Positions 18,992 to 27,480 of a DNA stretch of 64,000 bases are shown here, piece after piece. Positions within the stretch are counted from its first letter, which is position 1. Each line of letters opens with the position of its first letter. The position numbers and the translations under genes were made by a program. This stretch comes from Aerobium sp039839275 (lineage in GTDB: Bacteria; Pseudomonadota; Alphaproteobacteria; Rhizobiales; Rhizobiaceae), in the NCBI RefSeq assembly GCF_039839275.1, contig NZ_JBDOQP010000003.1, forward strand, positions 496,001 to 560,000, written 5' to 3'. Under the pieces are notes generated by a model. It searched no databases. It had not been told where the DNA came from and saw nothing but the letters and a program-made list of their open reading frames with translations.

Positions 18992-20405
18992 CCTTGCGCG
19001 AATCCCCCGGAAATATCATTTTGACCGATAGTCCAGGGTTTCGACCGGACAATTCAAGTCTTCCGCCGTGAAATTCCATCACGGCCTTGGCAAGACTCAA
19101 TCCGAGGCCGGAGCCTGGTTGCGAACGGCTCTGCTCCAGCCGCACGAAACGTTCCGTCGCCCTGTCGCGATCTTCTTCAGGGATGCCGGGCCCATTGTCG
19201 GCGATTTCCAGCACGACAGCCCCTGCCTCTGGGCGGAGCGAGACGACGACCTTCGGCGCGTCGACCGAGCCGGCGGAATATTTGATCGCGTTGTCGACGA
19301 TGTTCGACAGAGCCTGCGCGACGAGCTCGCGATTGGCCTGCAACGTGGTCTCTCCTGCAGTGACGGACTTCAACGCCACGCCGACGTCTTCTGCCGCTGG
19401 CTCGTAGAGGTCGACGACATCCGCGACAATCTCCGCCAAATCGACGGGGCCGGTCTGCTCGGCGGAATAGCCCGCCTCGAGCCGGGAAATCATCAGGATC
19501 GCATTGAAGGTGCGGATCAACTGGTCCGACTCAGAAATGGTCGCCTCCAAGGCAGCACGGTAGCCGGATTCTTTCGGATTGCCCCCAAGTGCCGACTCGG
19601 CACGATTTCGCAGCCGGGTGAGAGGCGTCTTGAGGTCGTGCGCGATGTTGTCGGAGACCTGTTTGAGCCCTTCATTGAGCCTGGCGATGCGCGTCAGCAT
19701 GACGTTAAGGTTTTCCGACAGCCGATCGAACTCGTCGCCCGAGCCGCTGACCGGCAGGCGTCCCGACAGATCGCCGCCCATGATCCGCCTGCTTGCATCG
19801 GAAACCTGGTCGATGCGCTTGAGCGCGCTGCGTCCGACGAAGAACCAGATCAGCAGCGCGCCGACCCCCATCATGCCGAACGCGAGGATCAGGGCGCGAT
19901 TGACGATGTCGCGGATGAGCGCCGGTTCGCCAAGGTCGCGCCCGACGAGCAGGATCATCTGGTTGGGCAGCCGCAAGACGAGCGCGACGGCCTGATGCGA
20001 AGGTTCGGCGTCTTCCTCGCGGGCGGCGCCTTCTCCGTAGCGGCGATAGGAGAACGGACGTTGCGTCCAGCCTTCGGCTGCCATGACGCCGGGTTCGAGG
20101 CCCTCGACATTGCCGGACAGAATGCGTCCGGTCGGCTCGGCGATGAGATAGAGATTGGCGCCGGGCTGGCGCGAACGCGTCTCGACGAAGCGTACCAGCA
20201 ATGGCAACCCACCGCGCTGGTAGGCACCGCCCAGCACCTGCACCTCGGCCGCGATCGTCTCCTGCGTCTGCGCCGTGAGCATGCGGACGGACAGCGACGA
20301 CATGTAGAAGACGAGCACCGTGGCGCACAGCGCGAACAGGATGAGAAACAGCGCGGAAAGCCGCGCTGCCGTTGTCTTCATGAGGGCGGGCACCGCCAGC
20401 CTCAT
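18978..20405 (-). CDS. Sensor histidine kinase (OmpR-partner type)
   Basis: A 475-residue kinase. ATG 20405 was chosen because it overlaps the response-regulator stop (ATGA arrangement). Two membrane helices (about 9-33 and 170-195) flank a periplasmic loop. Next come a HAMP domain, a HisKA domain with NIAHDLKTPLTRL (phospho-acceptor His) and a HATPase domain with NIVDNAIKYS, DNGPGIPE and SGLGLSLAKA. It is the cognate partner of the adjacent regulator. The stimulus is unknown. The position next to degP suggests envelope stress, but this is inference. Confidence 0.9.
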   Translation of the reverse strand: MRLAVPALMKTTAARLSALFLILFALCATVLVFYMSSLSVRMLTAQTQETIAAEVQVLGGAYQRGGLPLLVRFVETRSRQPGANLYLIAEPTGRILSGNVEGLEPGVMAAEGWTQRPFSYRRYGEGAAREEDAEPSHQAVALVLRLPNQMILLVGRDLGEPALIRDIVNRALILAFGMMGVGALLIWFFVGRSALKRIDQVSDASRRIMGGDLSGRLPVSGSGDEFDRLSENLNVMLTRIARLNEGLKQVSDNIAHDLKTPLTRLRNRAESALGGNPKESGYRAALEATISESDQLIRTFNAILMISRLEAGYSAEQTGPVDLAEIVADVVDLYEPAAEDVGVALKSVTAGETTLQANRELVAQALSNIVDNAIKYSAGSVDAPKVVVSLRPEAGAVVLEIADNGPGIPEEDRDRATERFVRLEQSRSQPGSGLGLSLAKAVMEFHGGRLELSGRNPGLSVKMIFPGDSRKDEQG

Positions 20406-21079
20406 CACCCTGCTTTCAACATATACCCCGCGCCGCGTATCGTATGCAGCACGGGCTTTTCGAAGCCCTTTTCGATCTTCGAGCGCAATCGCGAAACATG
20501 CACGTCGATGACGTTTGTCTGCGGGTCGAAATGGTAGTCCCAAACATTCTCCAGAAGCATCGTGCGGGTCACGACCTGCCCTGCGTGCCGCATCAAATAT
20601 TCGAGCAGCCGGAACTCGCGGGGCTGAAGCACGATCTCCTTGCCCGCCCTCTTGACCGTATGCGACAGGCGGTCGAGCTCGAGATCGCCGGTGCGATAGA
20701 TGGTTTCGACATCCTTGGCACCGGACCTGCGGCTCAGCACTTCGACGCGCGCGAGAAGTTCGGTGAACGCATAGGGTTTTGTCAGGTAGTCGTCGCCGCC
20801 CGCGCGCAGGCCGGTCACGCGGTCATCGACCTCGCCAAGGGCGGAGAGGATCAGCACCGGTGTCTCGACACCGCGCGCCCGCAGGCCGGCGATGACCGAA
20901 AGTCCGTCGCGCTTGGGCAACATGCGATCGACGACGAGCACGTCGTAGTCGCCGTCTCCGGCAAGCGCGAAGCCGATTTCACCGTCCCCGGCGACGTGCG
21001 CGTTGTGTCCGGCTTCGGCCAGCGCCTTCTCGAGATAGTCCGCCGCCTCGCGGTCGTCTTCAATGACAAGAATCTTCAT
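20405..21079 (-). CDS. OmpR-family response regulator
   Basis: A 224-residue regulator. The receiver domain has VIEDDREA at the N-terminus, the phospho-acceptor Asp in VLVVDRMLPKRDG and a conserved Lys in YLTKPYAF. The C-terminal winged helix carries LQPREFRLLEYL and VIDVHVSRLRSKIEKG. It lies just after degP and before its kinase, with which it overlaps. Known rhizobial homologues sit in the same degP-regulator-kinase-glnE order. It may regulate degP, but no binding site was identified. Confidence 0.93.
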   Translation of the reverse strand: MKILVIEDDREAADYLEKALAEAGHNAHVAGDGEIGFALAGDGDYDVLVVDRMLPKRDGLSVIAGLRARGVETPVLILSALGEVDDRVTGLRAGGDDYLTKPYAFTELLARVEVLSRRSGAKDVETIYRTGDLELDRLSHTVKRAGKEIVLQPREFRLLEYLMRHAGQVVTRTMLLENVWDYHFDPQTNVIDVHVSRLRSKIEKGFEKPVLHTIRGAGYMLKAG

Positions 21080-21150
21080 GGCTCGACTATACGCGAAAAC
21101 GAGAAAAGGCGACGGCCATGGAGGCCGCCGCCATCAGGATGTCAATTCGC

Positions 21151-22686
21151 TCAGCCGCGCGAGATCGGCAGTGCGACGAAGCGATTGTTGTCGTCCCGGT
21201 TGATCTGGACGAGGACCGCATTGCGCCCGGCGCCCGCGGCATCGGCAACAGCCGCTTCCACGTCTTCCGCACTGGTCACGTCGGTGGAGTTTACGGCGAC
21301 GATGACGTCGCCGGCCTGGATACCACGCTCCTCGGCCGCGCTGCCGGGTTCCACATCGGTGACAACCAGCCCGTTGCCATCGTCGGCGCCCGTTACGGTC
21401 AGACCGAAATCAGCGAGCGACGCATCGGCTTGCGCGGGGGTCGGCACCTGCAGGTCTGCCCGCGCCTCGTCGCCGGGAAGTTCCCCGAGTTCGACGCTGA
21501 CCTGCTCTTCGGCACCACCCCGCCACAGCGTGACGTCGACCTTGGTGTCGGGCGCGTAGGCACCGATCATCCGGGCCAGCTCGCGGGGCGATTCGATTTC
21601 CTGGTCGTTCACCGCAGTGATCACGTCACCAGCCTTGAGACCGGCTTCGCGTGCCGGACCCTCGGCCTGCGCCTCGGTCACCAGCGCGCCTTTCGGCGCT
21701 TCCAGGCCGATCGATTCCGCGATCTCGTCCGTCACCGGCTGGATCTGGACACCGAGCCACCCACGCAGAACGGCACCGTTCTCGACAAGGTTCGATACGA
21801 CCTGCTTGGCCGTCGAGGCAGGAATCGCGAACGCGATGCCGACATTGCCGCCGGACGGCGAGAAGATCGCGGTATTGATGCCCACGACCTCGCCATTGAG
21901 GTTGAACGCCGGGCCACCGGAATTGCCGCGGTTCACCGCAGCATCGATCTGGATGAAGTCGTCATAGGGGCCGGCGCCGATGTCACGGCCGCGTGCCGAC
22001 ACGATCCCGGCAGTCACGGTGCCGCCGAGGCCGAAGGGATTGCCGACCGCGACCACCCAATCGCCAACGCGAACCGCCTGATCGTCTGCGAAGGCGACGT
22101 AGGTAAACTCGCGCTCTTCGTCGACCTTCAATACCGCCAGGTCGGTCCGCGGATCGGTACCAACGAGCCTGGCGTCGAGTTCGGTGCCGTCATCCATCAC
22201 GACCACGAATGTCGCGCCACCCTCGACCACGTGATTGTTGGTAACGAGATAGCCGTCCTCGGAGATGAAGAAGCCGGAGCCCTGAGAGACAGGGCGTGCA
22301 CGCTCGCCGCGACGTCCACGATCGCCGCGGAACTCGCGATCGCCACGCTCGCCGCGGAACTCACGGAAGAAGCGGTGAAGCGGGTGATCCCGCGGCAGAT
22401 CTTCGAGGCCCGGCATGCCGAATGAGAAGTTGCCGCCTTCGCGGTCGGAAGCCGGCTCGATCCGTGCTTGGACCCGGACGCTGACAACGGCGGGAGAGAC
22501 CCGCTCGACAACGTCCGCGAACCCGGTCGCCTGAACGCCTTCCACACGCACCGCGTCGGCAAGAACAGGCACCGTGCCCGAGGTGACAGCGCCAAAGCCG
22601 ATGGCGCCAGCGATCGCCAGGGATGCGGCGGCGGCGAGAAGGCGGCCCTTACGGGACTTGGTGGTCGATTCGTTCTGGTTCTGCAT
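21151..22686 (-). CDS. degP: DegP/Do-family periplasmic serine protease
   Basis: About 511 residues if the ATG at 22686 is used; it has AAGGA upstream, and ATG 22704 is an alternative. An N-terminal membrane or signal segment (about 17-42) is followed by a trypsin-like domain. The triad is visible as His in TNNHVV, Asp in DLAVLKV and Ser in GNSGGPAFN. Two PDZ domains follow (GWLGVQIQP... and the C-terminal GLVVTDVEPGS). An arginine- and glycine-rich stretch (~95-125) is a typical LA-loop insertion. It acts as protease and chaperone for misfolded envelope proteins, and lies between ccmH and the two-component pair on the same strand. Confidence 0.93.
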   Translation of the reverse strand: MQNQNESTTKSRKGRLLAAAASLAIAGAIGFGAVTSGTVPVLADAVRVEGVQATGFADVVERVSPAVVSVRVQARIEPASDREGGNFSFGMPGLEDLPRDHPLHRFFREFRGERGDREFRGDRGRRGERARPVSQGSGFFISEDGYLVTNNHVVEGGATFVVVMDDGTELDARLVGTDPRTDLAVLKVDEEREFTYVAFADDQAVRVGDWVVAVGNPFGLGGTVTAGIVSARGRDIGAGPYDDFIQIDAAVNRGNSGGPAFNLNGEVVGINTAIFSPSGGNVGIAFAIPASTAKQVVSNLVENGAVLRGWLGVQIQPVTDEIAESIGLEAPKGALVTEAQAEGPAREAGLKAGDVITAVNDQEIESPRELARMIGAYAPDTKVDVTLWRGGAEEQVSVELGELPGDEARADLQVPTPAQADASLADFGLTVTGADDGNGLVVTDVEPGSAAEERGIQAGDVIVAVNSTDVTSAEDVEAAVADAAGAGRNAVLVQINRDDNNRFVALPISRG

Positions 22687-22818
22687 ATCTCTGCAATCCT
22701 TCATGAAATCCAATTGGGCGCGCGAAGATCGCGTCCTTCGGTGCCAGAGATAGTGGGGTGCAGGTTACGGCGCCATTTCCGCCGCATGAAACTTTTGTAA
22801 TCTTGGGCGCGGTGGCGG

Positions 22819-23280
22819 TCAGCCAGTCTTGTCGAGGATTTCGCTCAGCTTGCGTTCTTCCTCCGCCGACAGGGCCGTCTGGACGCTCGCGCGCCGGCGC
22901 CGCAACGCGTGAACGGCGATGAAGCTACCGCCCGCAACCAGCAGCAGCACAGGGGTTCCCCACAAGAAGGCGTTGCGCAAATTCATCCGCGGCCGGAGCA
23001 GCACGAACTCTCCATAGCGCGACACGACATAGTCGATGACTTCTTCATCGGTCTCTCCCGCGAGGATGCGCTCGCGCACCAACACACGCAGGTCGCGGGC
23101 AAGGTCAGCGTCGGAATCGTCAATCGACTGGTTCTGGCAGACCATGCATCGCAGACCGGCGGACAGGTCGCGCGCCCGTGCCTCCAAGGCAGGATCATCG
23201 AGCATTTCCGACGGCTCCAGCGCGAAACTCTGCGATAGGCCCGCGAGCAATATCAGAAGAAGGAGGGCAAGACGTCTCAC
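22819..23280 (-). CDS. ccmH: Cytochrome c maturation protein CcmH/CycL
   Basis: A 153-residue membrane-anchored thiol oxidoreductase. The start is a GTG (23280) that overlaps the ccmF stop, which gives a normal signal sequence (VRRLALLLLILLAG). The active-site pair is in LRCMVCQNQS, which reduces apocytochrome cysteines before heme attachment. A C-terminal membrane helix (~105-125) and a short charged tail complete the family layout. It is the last gene of the ccmIEFH operon. Confidence 0.94.
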   Translation of the reverse strand: MRRLALLLLILLAGLSQSFALEPSEMLDDPALEARARDLSAGLRCMVCQNQSIDDSDADLARDLRVLVRERILAGETDEEVIDYVVSRYGEFVLLRPRMNLRNAFLWGTPVLLLVAGGSFIAVHALRRRRASVQTALSAEEERKLSEILDKTG

Positions 23281-25268
23281 TCTGCCGCCACCTCCGCAGG
23301 CAGTGGACGGGACCGCCGTGGCGCAGGCGCACCAACTCGCAACCGTCGATCGAGCAGCGATACGATGCCGCCGGCCATCATGACGATGCCGCCAATCCAT
23401 ATCAACAGCACCAGCGGCTTCCACCAGACGCGCACCACCATGCCGCCATCCGGCGTCGGGTCACCCAGCGAAACATAGAGCTGACTGAACCAGTTCGTCG
23501 CGATTCCGGCCTCCGTGGTAGGCATTTGGCGGGCCGTATAGAGGCGCTTGGACGAAACGATTTCGCCGCGCTCGCGGCCCGATGGATCGAGGTGGACGAA
23601 CCGTGCCTGATCTTCCGTGAAATTCGGCCCCCGCACCGGCGTCAACCCCTGGAACCGCAGCGTATCGCCCGCGATCTCCATGGTCTCACCCGGCTTCATC
23701 ACGGCGATCTGTTCAACCTCGAGCGTGGTCACCGCGACGATGCCCAAAGTCGTTATGCCAAGCCCCGCATGGGCAAGAGCAGTCCCGAAAACGGACCGAG
23801 GCAGACCACGAGCCCGTCGCAAGGCGATTGCTGGGGATACTTTGCCGACCCCGGCCTTGAGCGCGAGGTCGGTCGCCGCGCCCAGAAGCAGCCAGACCCC
23901 GACGCCGATGCCCAACGCCGCGAGAACACCAACTCCGTCAACGAGGAAAAGCGCAAGCATAACCGCCAGAAGCGCACCACCGAATGCCGCGAACAGGCGC
24001 TGTGCCACGGCGTAGAGATCGCCCCGTTTCCATGCCAGCAGCGGGCCGAATGGAACGGCGAGTAGGAGCGGCAGTGCAAGCGGCACGAAGGTCATGTTGA
24101 AGAACGGCGCCCCGACCGAGATCTTGTCGCCGACCACCGCCTCGACCAGAAGCGGATAGAGCGTGCCGATCAGCACCGTCGCAGTCGCCGTCGTCAGGAA
24201 CAGGTTGTTCAGCACCAGCGCACCCTCGCGCGACACCGGATGAAACAGACCACCTTGGGTAAGGCTGGACGCACGAAGGGCGAACAGAGACAGTGAGCCG
24301 CCTATGAACACCATCAGGATGATCAGAATGAACAGTCCCCGGGTCGGATCGGTGGCAAAGGCGTGGACCGACGTCAGGACGCCCGAGCGGACAAGGAACG
24401 TACCGAGCAGCGACAGCGAGAAAGTCAGGATCGCCAGCAGCAGCGTCCATATCTTGAGCGCCGAGCGCTTCTCCATCACGATCGCCGAGTGGAGCAGCGC
24501 GGTGCCGGCCAGCCAAGGCAGAAACGAGGCGTTCTCGACCGGATCCCAGAACCACCAGCCACCCCAGCCGAGTTCGTAATATGCCCAGTACGACCCCATC
24601 GCGATGCCGCCGGTGAGAAATATCCATGCGGCAAGGGTCCATGGACGCACCCAGCGCGCCCAGGCCGCGTCGATGCGCCCTTCGATCAGCGCAGCGACAG
24701 CAAAGGAAAAGCACACCGAAAAGCCGACATAGCCCAGATAGAGCAGCGGTGGATGGATCGCGAGGCCGACATCCTGGAGAATCGGGTTGAGATCGCGCCC
24801 TTCGAACGGCGCGGGCGACAACCGCGCGAATGGGTTGGAGGTGGCAAGGATAAACAGGAGGAAGGCTGCGCCGATCAGCCCCTGCACCGACAGAACGTTG
24901 GCGCGCAATGTCGCTGGAAGATTATTGCCGAACAGGGCGACCAGCGCGCCGAAAAACGTCAGGATCAGCACCCAGAGAAGCATCGACCCCTCGTGGTTTC
25001 CCCACACGCCGGTGACCTTGTACAGCATCGGCTTCATCGAGTGAGAGTTCTCCCAGACATTGACCACCGAAAAGTCCGACTGCACGTAGGCAGCGGTCAG
25101 CGCCAGGAAGGCCAGCAGGGTCAGGAAGAAGCCGACGACCGTGGCGGGACCGGAGACCGCGACGAGGCGCGGCTCCGCCAGCCTCGTTCCAGCGAGCGGC
25201 ACCGCGAACTGGATCAGGGCCAGGACGAACGCCAGCACCAGCGCGAAATGTCCCGTCTCGACGATCAT
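23277..25268 (-). CDS. ccmF: Heme lyase CcmF/CycK
   Basis: A 663-residue polytopic inner-membrane protein that attaches heme to apocytochrome c. The tryptophan-rich WGGWWFWDPVENASF segment, flanked by periplasmic histidines, is the heme-handling motif. About 14-15 hydrophobic helices and a large periplasmic loop before the last helix match the family. It follows ccmE by 9 bases and overlaps ccmH. Full length. Confidence 0.96.
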   Translation of the reverse strand: MIVETGHFALVLAFVLALIQFAVPLAGTRLAEPRLVAVSGPATVVGFFLTLLAFLALTAAYVQSDFSVVNVWENSHSMKPMLYKVTGVWGNHEGSMLLWVLILTFFGALVALFGNNLPATLRANVLSVQGLIGAAFLLFILATSNPFARLSPAPFEGRDLNPILQDVGLAIHPPLLYLGYVGFSVCFSFAVAALIEGRIDAAWARWVRPWTLAAWIFLTGGIAMGSYWAYYELGWGGWWFWDPVENASFLPWLAGTALLHSAIVMEKRSALKIWTLLLAILTFSLSLLGTFLVRSGVLTSVHAFATDPTRGLFILIILMVFIGGSLSLFALRASSLTQGGLFHPVSREGALVLNNLFLTTATATVLIGTLYPLLVEAVVGDKISVGAPFFNMTFVPLALPLLLAVPFGPLLAWKRGDLYAVAQRLFAAFGGALLAVMLALFLVDGVGVLAALGIGVGVWLLLGAATDLALKAGVGKVSPAIALRRARGLPRSVFGTALAHAGLGITTLGIVAVTTLEVEQIAVMKPGETMEIAGDTLRFQGLTPVRGPNFTEDQARFVHLDPSGRERGEIVSSKRLYTARQMPTTEAGIATNWFSQLYVSLGDPTPDGGMVVRVWWKPLVLLIWIGGIVMMAGGIVSLLDRRLRVGAPAPRRSRPLPAEVAAE

Positions 25269-25277
25269 CCTGCTTTC

Positions 25278-25724
25278 CTACTCACCTTGGTCGTCTTCCT
25301 GCCAAAGACCAGTTGCCTTGAGCCCGTCGGCGACTTCCTTGGGCATGTAGTTTTCGTCATGGCGCGCCAGCACGCTGTCAGCGACAAACACCCCGTCAGC
25401 GCCGAACTCTCCCTCGGTGATCACGCCCTGCTCCTCGCGGAAAAGGTCCGGCAGAATGCCGCTATAGGCGACCGTCACCGAATGGACCTTGTCGGTGACC
25501 GCGAAGACCACTCCCGTACCTTCACCGCGGACGAGTGTCCCCTTCTCTACCAATCCGCCGAGCCGGATCCGCTGACCGGGCTGCGTGTTCGCCTCCTGCA
25601 ATTCTGCGGGCATGTAGAAATAGGATGTCTTCTGTCCCAAGGCATAAAACGTCAACGCGCTGGCTACGGCGAGAAATGCCATTGCCCCACCAATCACCGA
25701 GAGCCGTTTCTGCTTTCGCGTCAT
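25278..25724 (-). CDS. ccmE: Heme chaperone CcmE/CycJ
   Basis: A 148-residue periplasmic heme chaperone anchored by an N-terminal helix (~8-29). The body is an OB-fold. The covalent heme-binding histidine is in VLARHDENYMP, and the tyrosine of the HxxxY motif is also present. It hands heme to CcmF. The start ATG overlaps the ccmI stop (ATGA), indicating translational coupling. Confidence 0.96.
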   Translation of the reverse strand: MTRKQKRLSVIGGAMAFLAVASALTFYALGQKTSYFYMPAELQEANTQPGQRIRLGGLVEKGTLVRGEGTGVVFAVTDKVHSVTVAYSGILPDLFREEQGVITEGEFGADGVFVADSVLARHDENYMPKEVADGLKATGLWQEDDQGE

Positions 25725-26824
25725 GGTCTCATGTCATCCTGTTGCGCGGGCCGTACGCCGCGCTCCTGCGCGAAAAGTGCAAGCTCTTCGCCGGCCACGC
25801 TGCCGGGCCCCAGGGCCTGCAGACCGCGCGAAAGCGCGTCACGGGCATCGTCATGCCTGCCGAGTACCACATATGACTGGATCAGTCTTTGCCAGCCCTC
25901 ATGATCGTCCGGATCGCTCCGCAATCGGGTGTCGAGCCCGGCGACCATCTCCTCGATCATGCGGGCCTGATCGTCGGCTGCCTGCTGCGGCAGGTCAGTC
26001 TGCCCCTCGATATCCGCCAGCGCCCTGGAGACCACCTGTCGCCAGGGCGATTCATCCGGAAGTTGCGCTTCCATTTCGCGCAAGGCGCGCGCGGCAGCCT
26101 CCGTCTTGCCTTCCTGGGCCAGTCCCGTTGCAATGAGATATTGTGCCTTCGGATGCGCCGGCTCGATTGCCAACGCACGTTCCAGGGCCTGATGTGCTTC
26201 GGCGGTGATCATGCCGCCGGCGTTGGCTGCAATCGCTTCGCCAAGCCCGGCCTCGCGCGCGGCTGTCGCGCCGAGCAACCGGATCGCGTTGCGATAGGCG
26301 ATCGAGGAGTCGTTGAACCGGCCCATCCGATAATAAATCGGTGCAAGAACGTCCCAGCCGCGGCCGTCTTCGGGGTTCGACGATAGATGCGCCTCTGCAC
26401 GCACGACCAGCACATCCATCGAGCTGTCTTCCGGCGCCGTATTGATGCGCGCGGCAAGCGGTTGTCCGGGCAGTTCGGGAGAGCCCGTCGCTGCGTAGAG
26501 CCCCCAACTGACCAAAGGCACCGCGAGCACCGCGATCGTCGCGATGGACCTGCCAACGTTCGAGCCGGCATCCGGTCCTGACGCTCGGCGCTGGTCGTCA
26601 AGCCTGAGTATCCTGCGGCCGATTTCAGCGCGCGCCTGCTCCGCATCCGACTTATCGATCACGCCACGGGAAAGGTCCCGGTCAAGTTCCGCCAATTGAT
26701 CCTGGTAGACCTCGAGATCGTAACGGCTGTCGTCCGCCAGCCCGACCCGTTCGCGCATTGCAGGCAGCAAAATCGCCAGGCAGGCGCCTAGTGTCATAAC
26801 AGCGGCGATGATCCAGAACAGCAT
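25721..26824 (-). CDS. ccmI: Cytochrome c biogenesis protein CcmI/CycH
   Basis: A 367-residue protein starting at ATG 26824, just after a GAGGTC ribosome site. The N-terminus has a membrane helix, a short cytoplasmic loop (DLEVYQDQLAELDRDL) and a second helix near residue 97-117. The rest is TPR-like helical repeats in the periplasm that hold apocytochrome for the CcmF/H heme ligation complex. It is the first gene of ccmIEFH. The spacer to the upstream lipoprotein gene is 100 bases. Confidence 0.93.
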   Translation of the reverse strand: MLFWIIAAVMTLGACLAILLPAMRERVGLADDSRYDLEVYQDQLAELDRDLSRGVIDKSDAEQARAEIGRRILRLDDQRRASGPDAGSNVGRSIATIAVLAVPLVSWGLYAATGSPELPGQPLAARINTAPEDSSMDVLVVRAEAHLSSNPEDGRGWDVLAPIYYRMGRFNDSSIAYRNAIRLLGATAAREAGLGEAIAANAGGMITAEAHQALERALAIEPAHPKAQYLIATGLAQEGKTEAAARALREMEAQLPDESPWRQVVSRALADIEGQTDLPQQAADDQARMIEEMVAGLDTRLRSDPDDHEGWQRLIQSYVVLGRHDDARDALSRGLQALGPGSVAGEELALFAQERGVRPAQQDDMRP

Positions 26825-26918
26825 GCGGACCTCAATAGCCGGTGCATCGCTGGCTGCCAATGGCGGCGGGATGCGGCCTTTTGGCGGCTATCTCGGTTGT
26901 GCAGGCAACTCGAAATGA

Positions 26919-26937
26919 GCCCCTTTAAACGAGGGGC
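26919..26937 (-). terminator. Weak hairpin at the lipoprotein stop codon
   Basis: GCCCCT (26919-26924) pairs with AGGGGC (26932-26937) across a 7-base loop that contains the TAA stop of the lipoprotein gene. There is no clear T-run after it on the minus strand. It may terminate or attenuate transcription before ccmI. Confidence 0.3.
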
Positions 26938-27362
26938 GTCCAGCTTCCATCGGGATTACGACACGCCGAACCGCGCGCGGTCTGGCTTCGTCCGCCATTA
27001 TGGACCGTGTGGCTGTATTGGCGACAGTTCTGGGACCCGACACGATACGGTGACCCTGCGACGACTTCACCGCCGCTGTCTGCCGTGTCACCCCATGAAA
27101 CCGATTGACCGGCTGGCGTATATTCAAGCGCCCGGTACTCGGCTTCGAGCGCACTGCGTCGGTCTCTCCTGTTCAGCTCGCTTCCGACCGTCCCGCCAAC
27201 CAGACCGCCCGCCATTGCCTCGACAATTGCCGCTGCGACGGGCGTTTGCGCACTTTGCGTGCTGCCGGCAAATGCTTGGACGGCCGTGCCGGATCCGCCG
27301 CCGACGGTCGAGCACGCCGACAAGACTACCGCAAACCCGGCTGCCGCAAACTTCAAGTTCAT
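26925..27362 (-). CDS. Surface-antigen-type lipoprotein with glycine zipper
   Basis: A 145-residue protein with a lipoprotein signal; the lipobox LSAC puts the acylated cysteine at residue 17. Residues ~42-62 are a glycine-zipper stretch (VEAMAGGLVGGTVGSEL). Then comes an RRDRRSALEAEYRALEYTPAGQ segment typical of the rickettsial 17-kDa antigen family, and a C-terminal beta region with QNCRQYSHTV. It is probably anchored in the outer membrane. The function is unknown. It lies between feuQ and ccmI on the same strand. Confidence 0.8.
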   Translation of the reverse strand: MNLKFAAAGFAVVLSACSTVGGGSGTAVQAFAGSTQSAQTPVAAAIVEAMAGGLVGGTVGSELNRRDRRSALEAEYRALEYTPAGQSVSWGDTADSGGEVVAGSPYRVGSQNCRQYSHTVHNGGRSQTARGSACRNPDGSWTPLV

Positions 27363-27480
27363 TTTCCGAACGCCTTTCGAACCGCGTTAGCCCGCGCCTT
27401 CACACATTTGGTTGCATTGCACCTTGCTTCAAGTGCTGCGCGCAAAGTTGGGCGCAGAAATGGCATCTGTTGCAAATACC

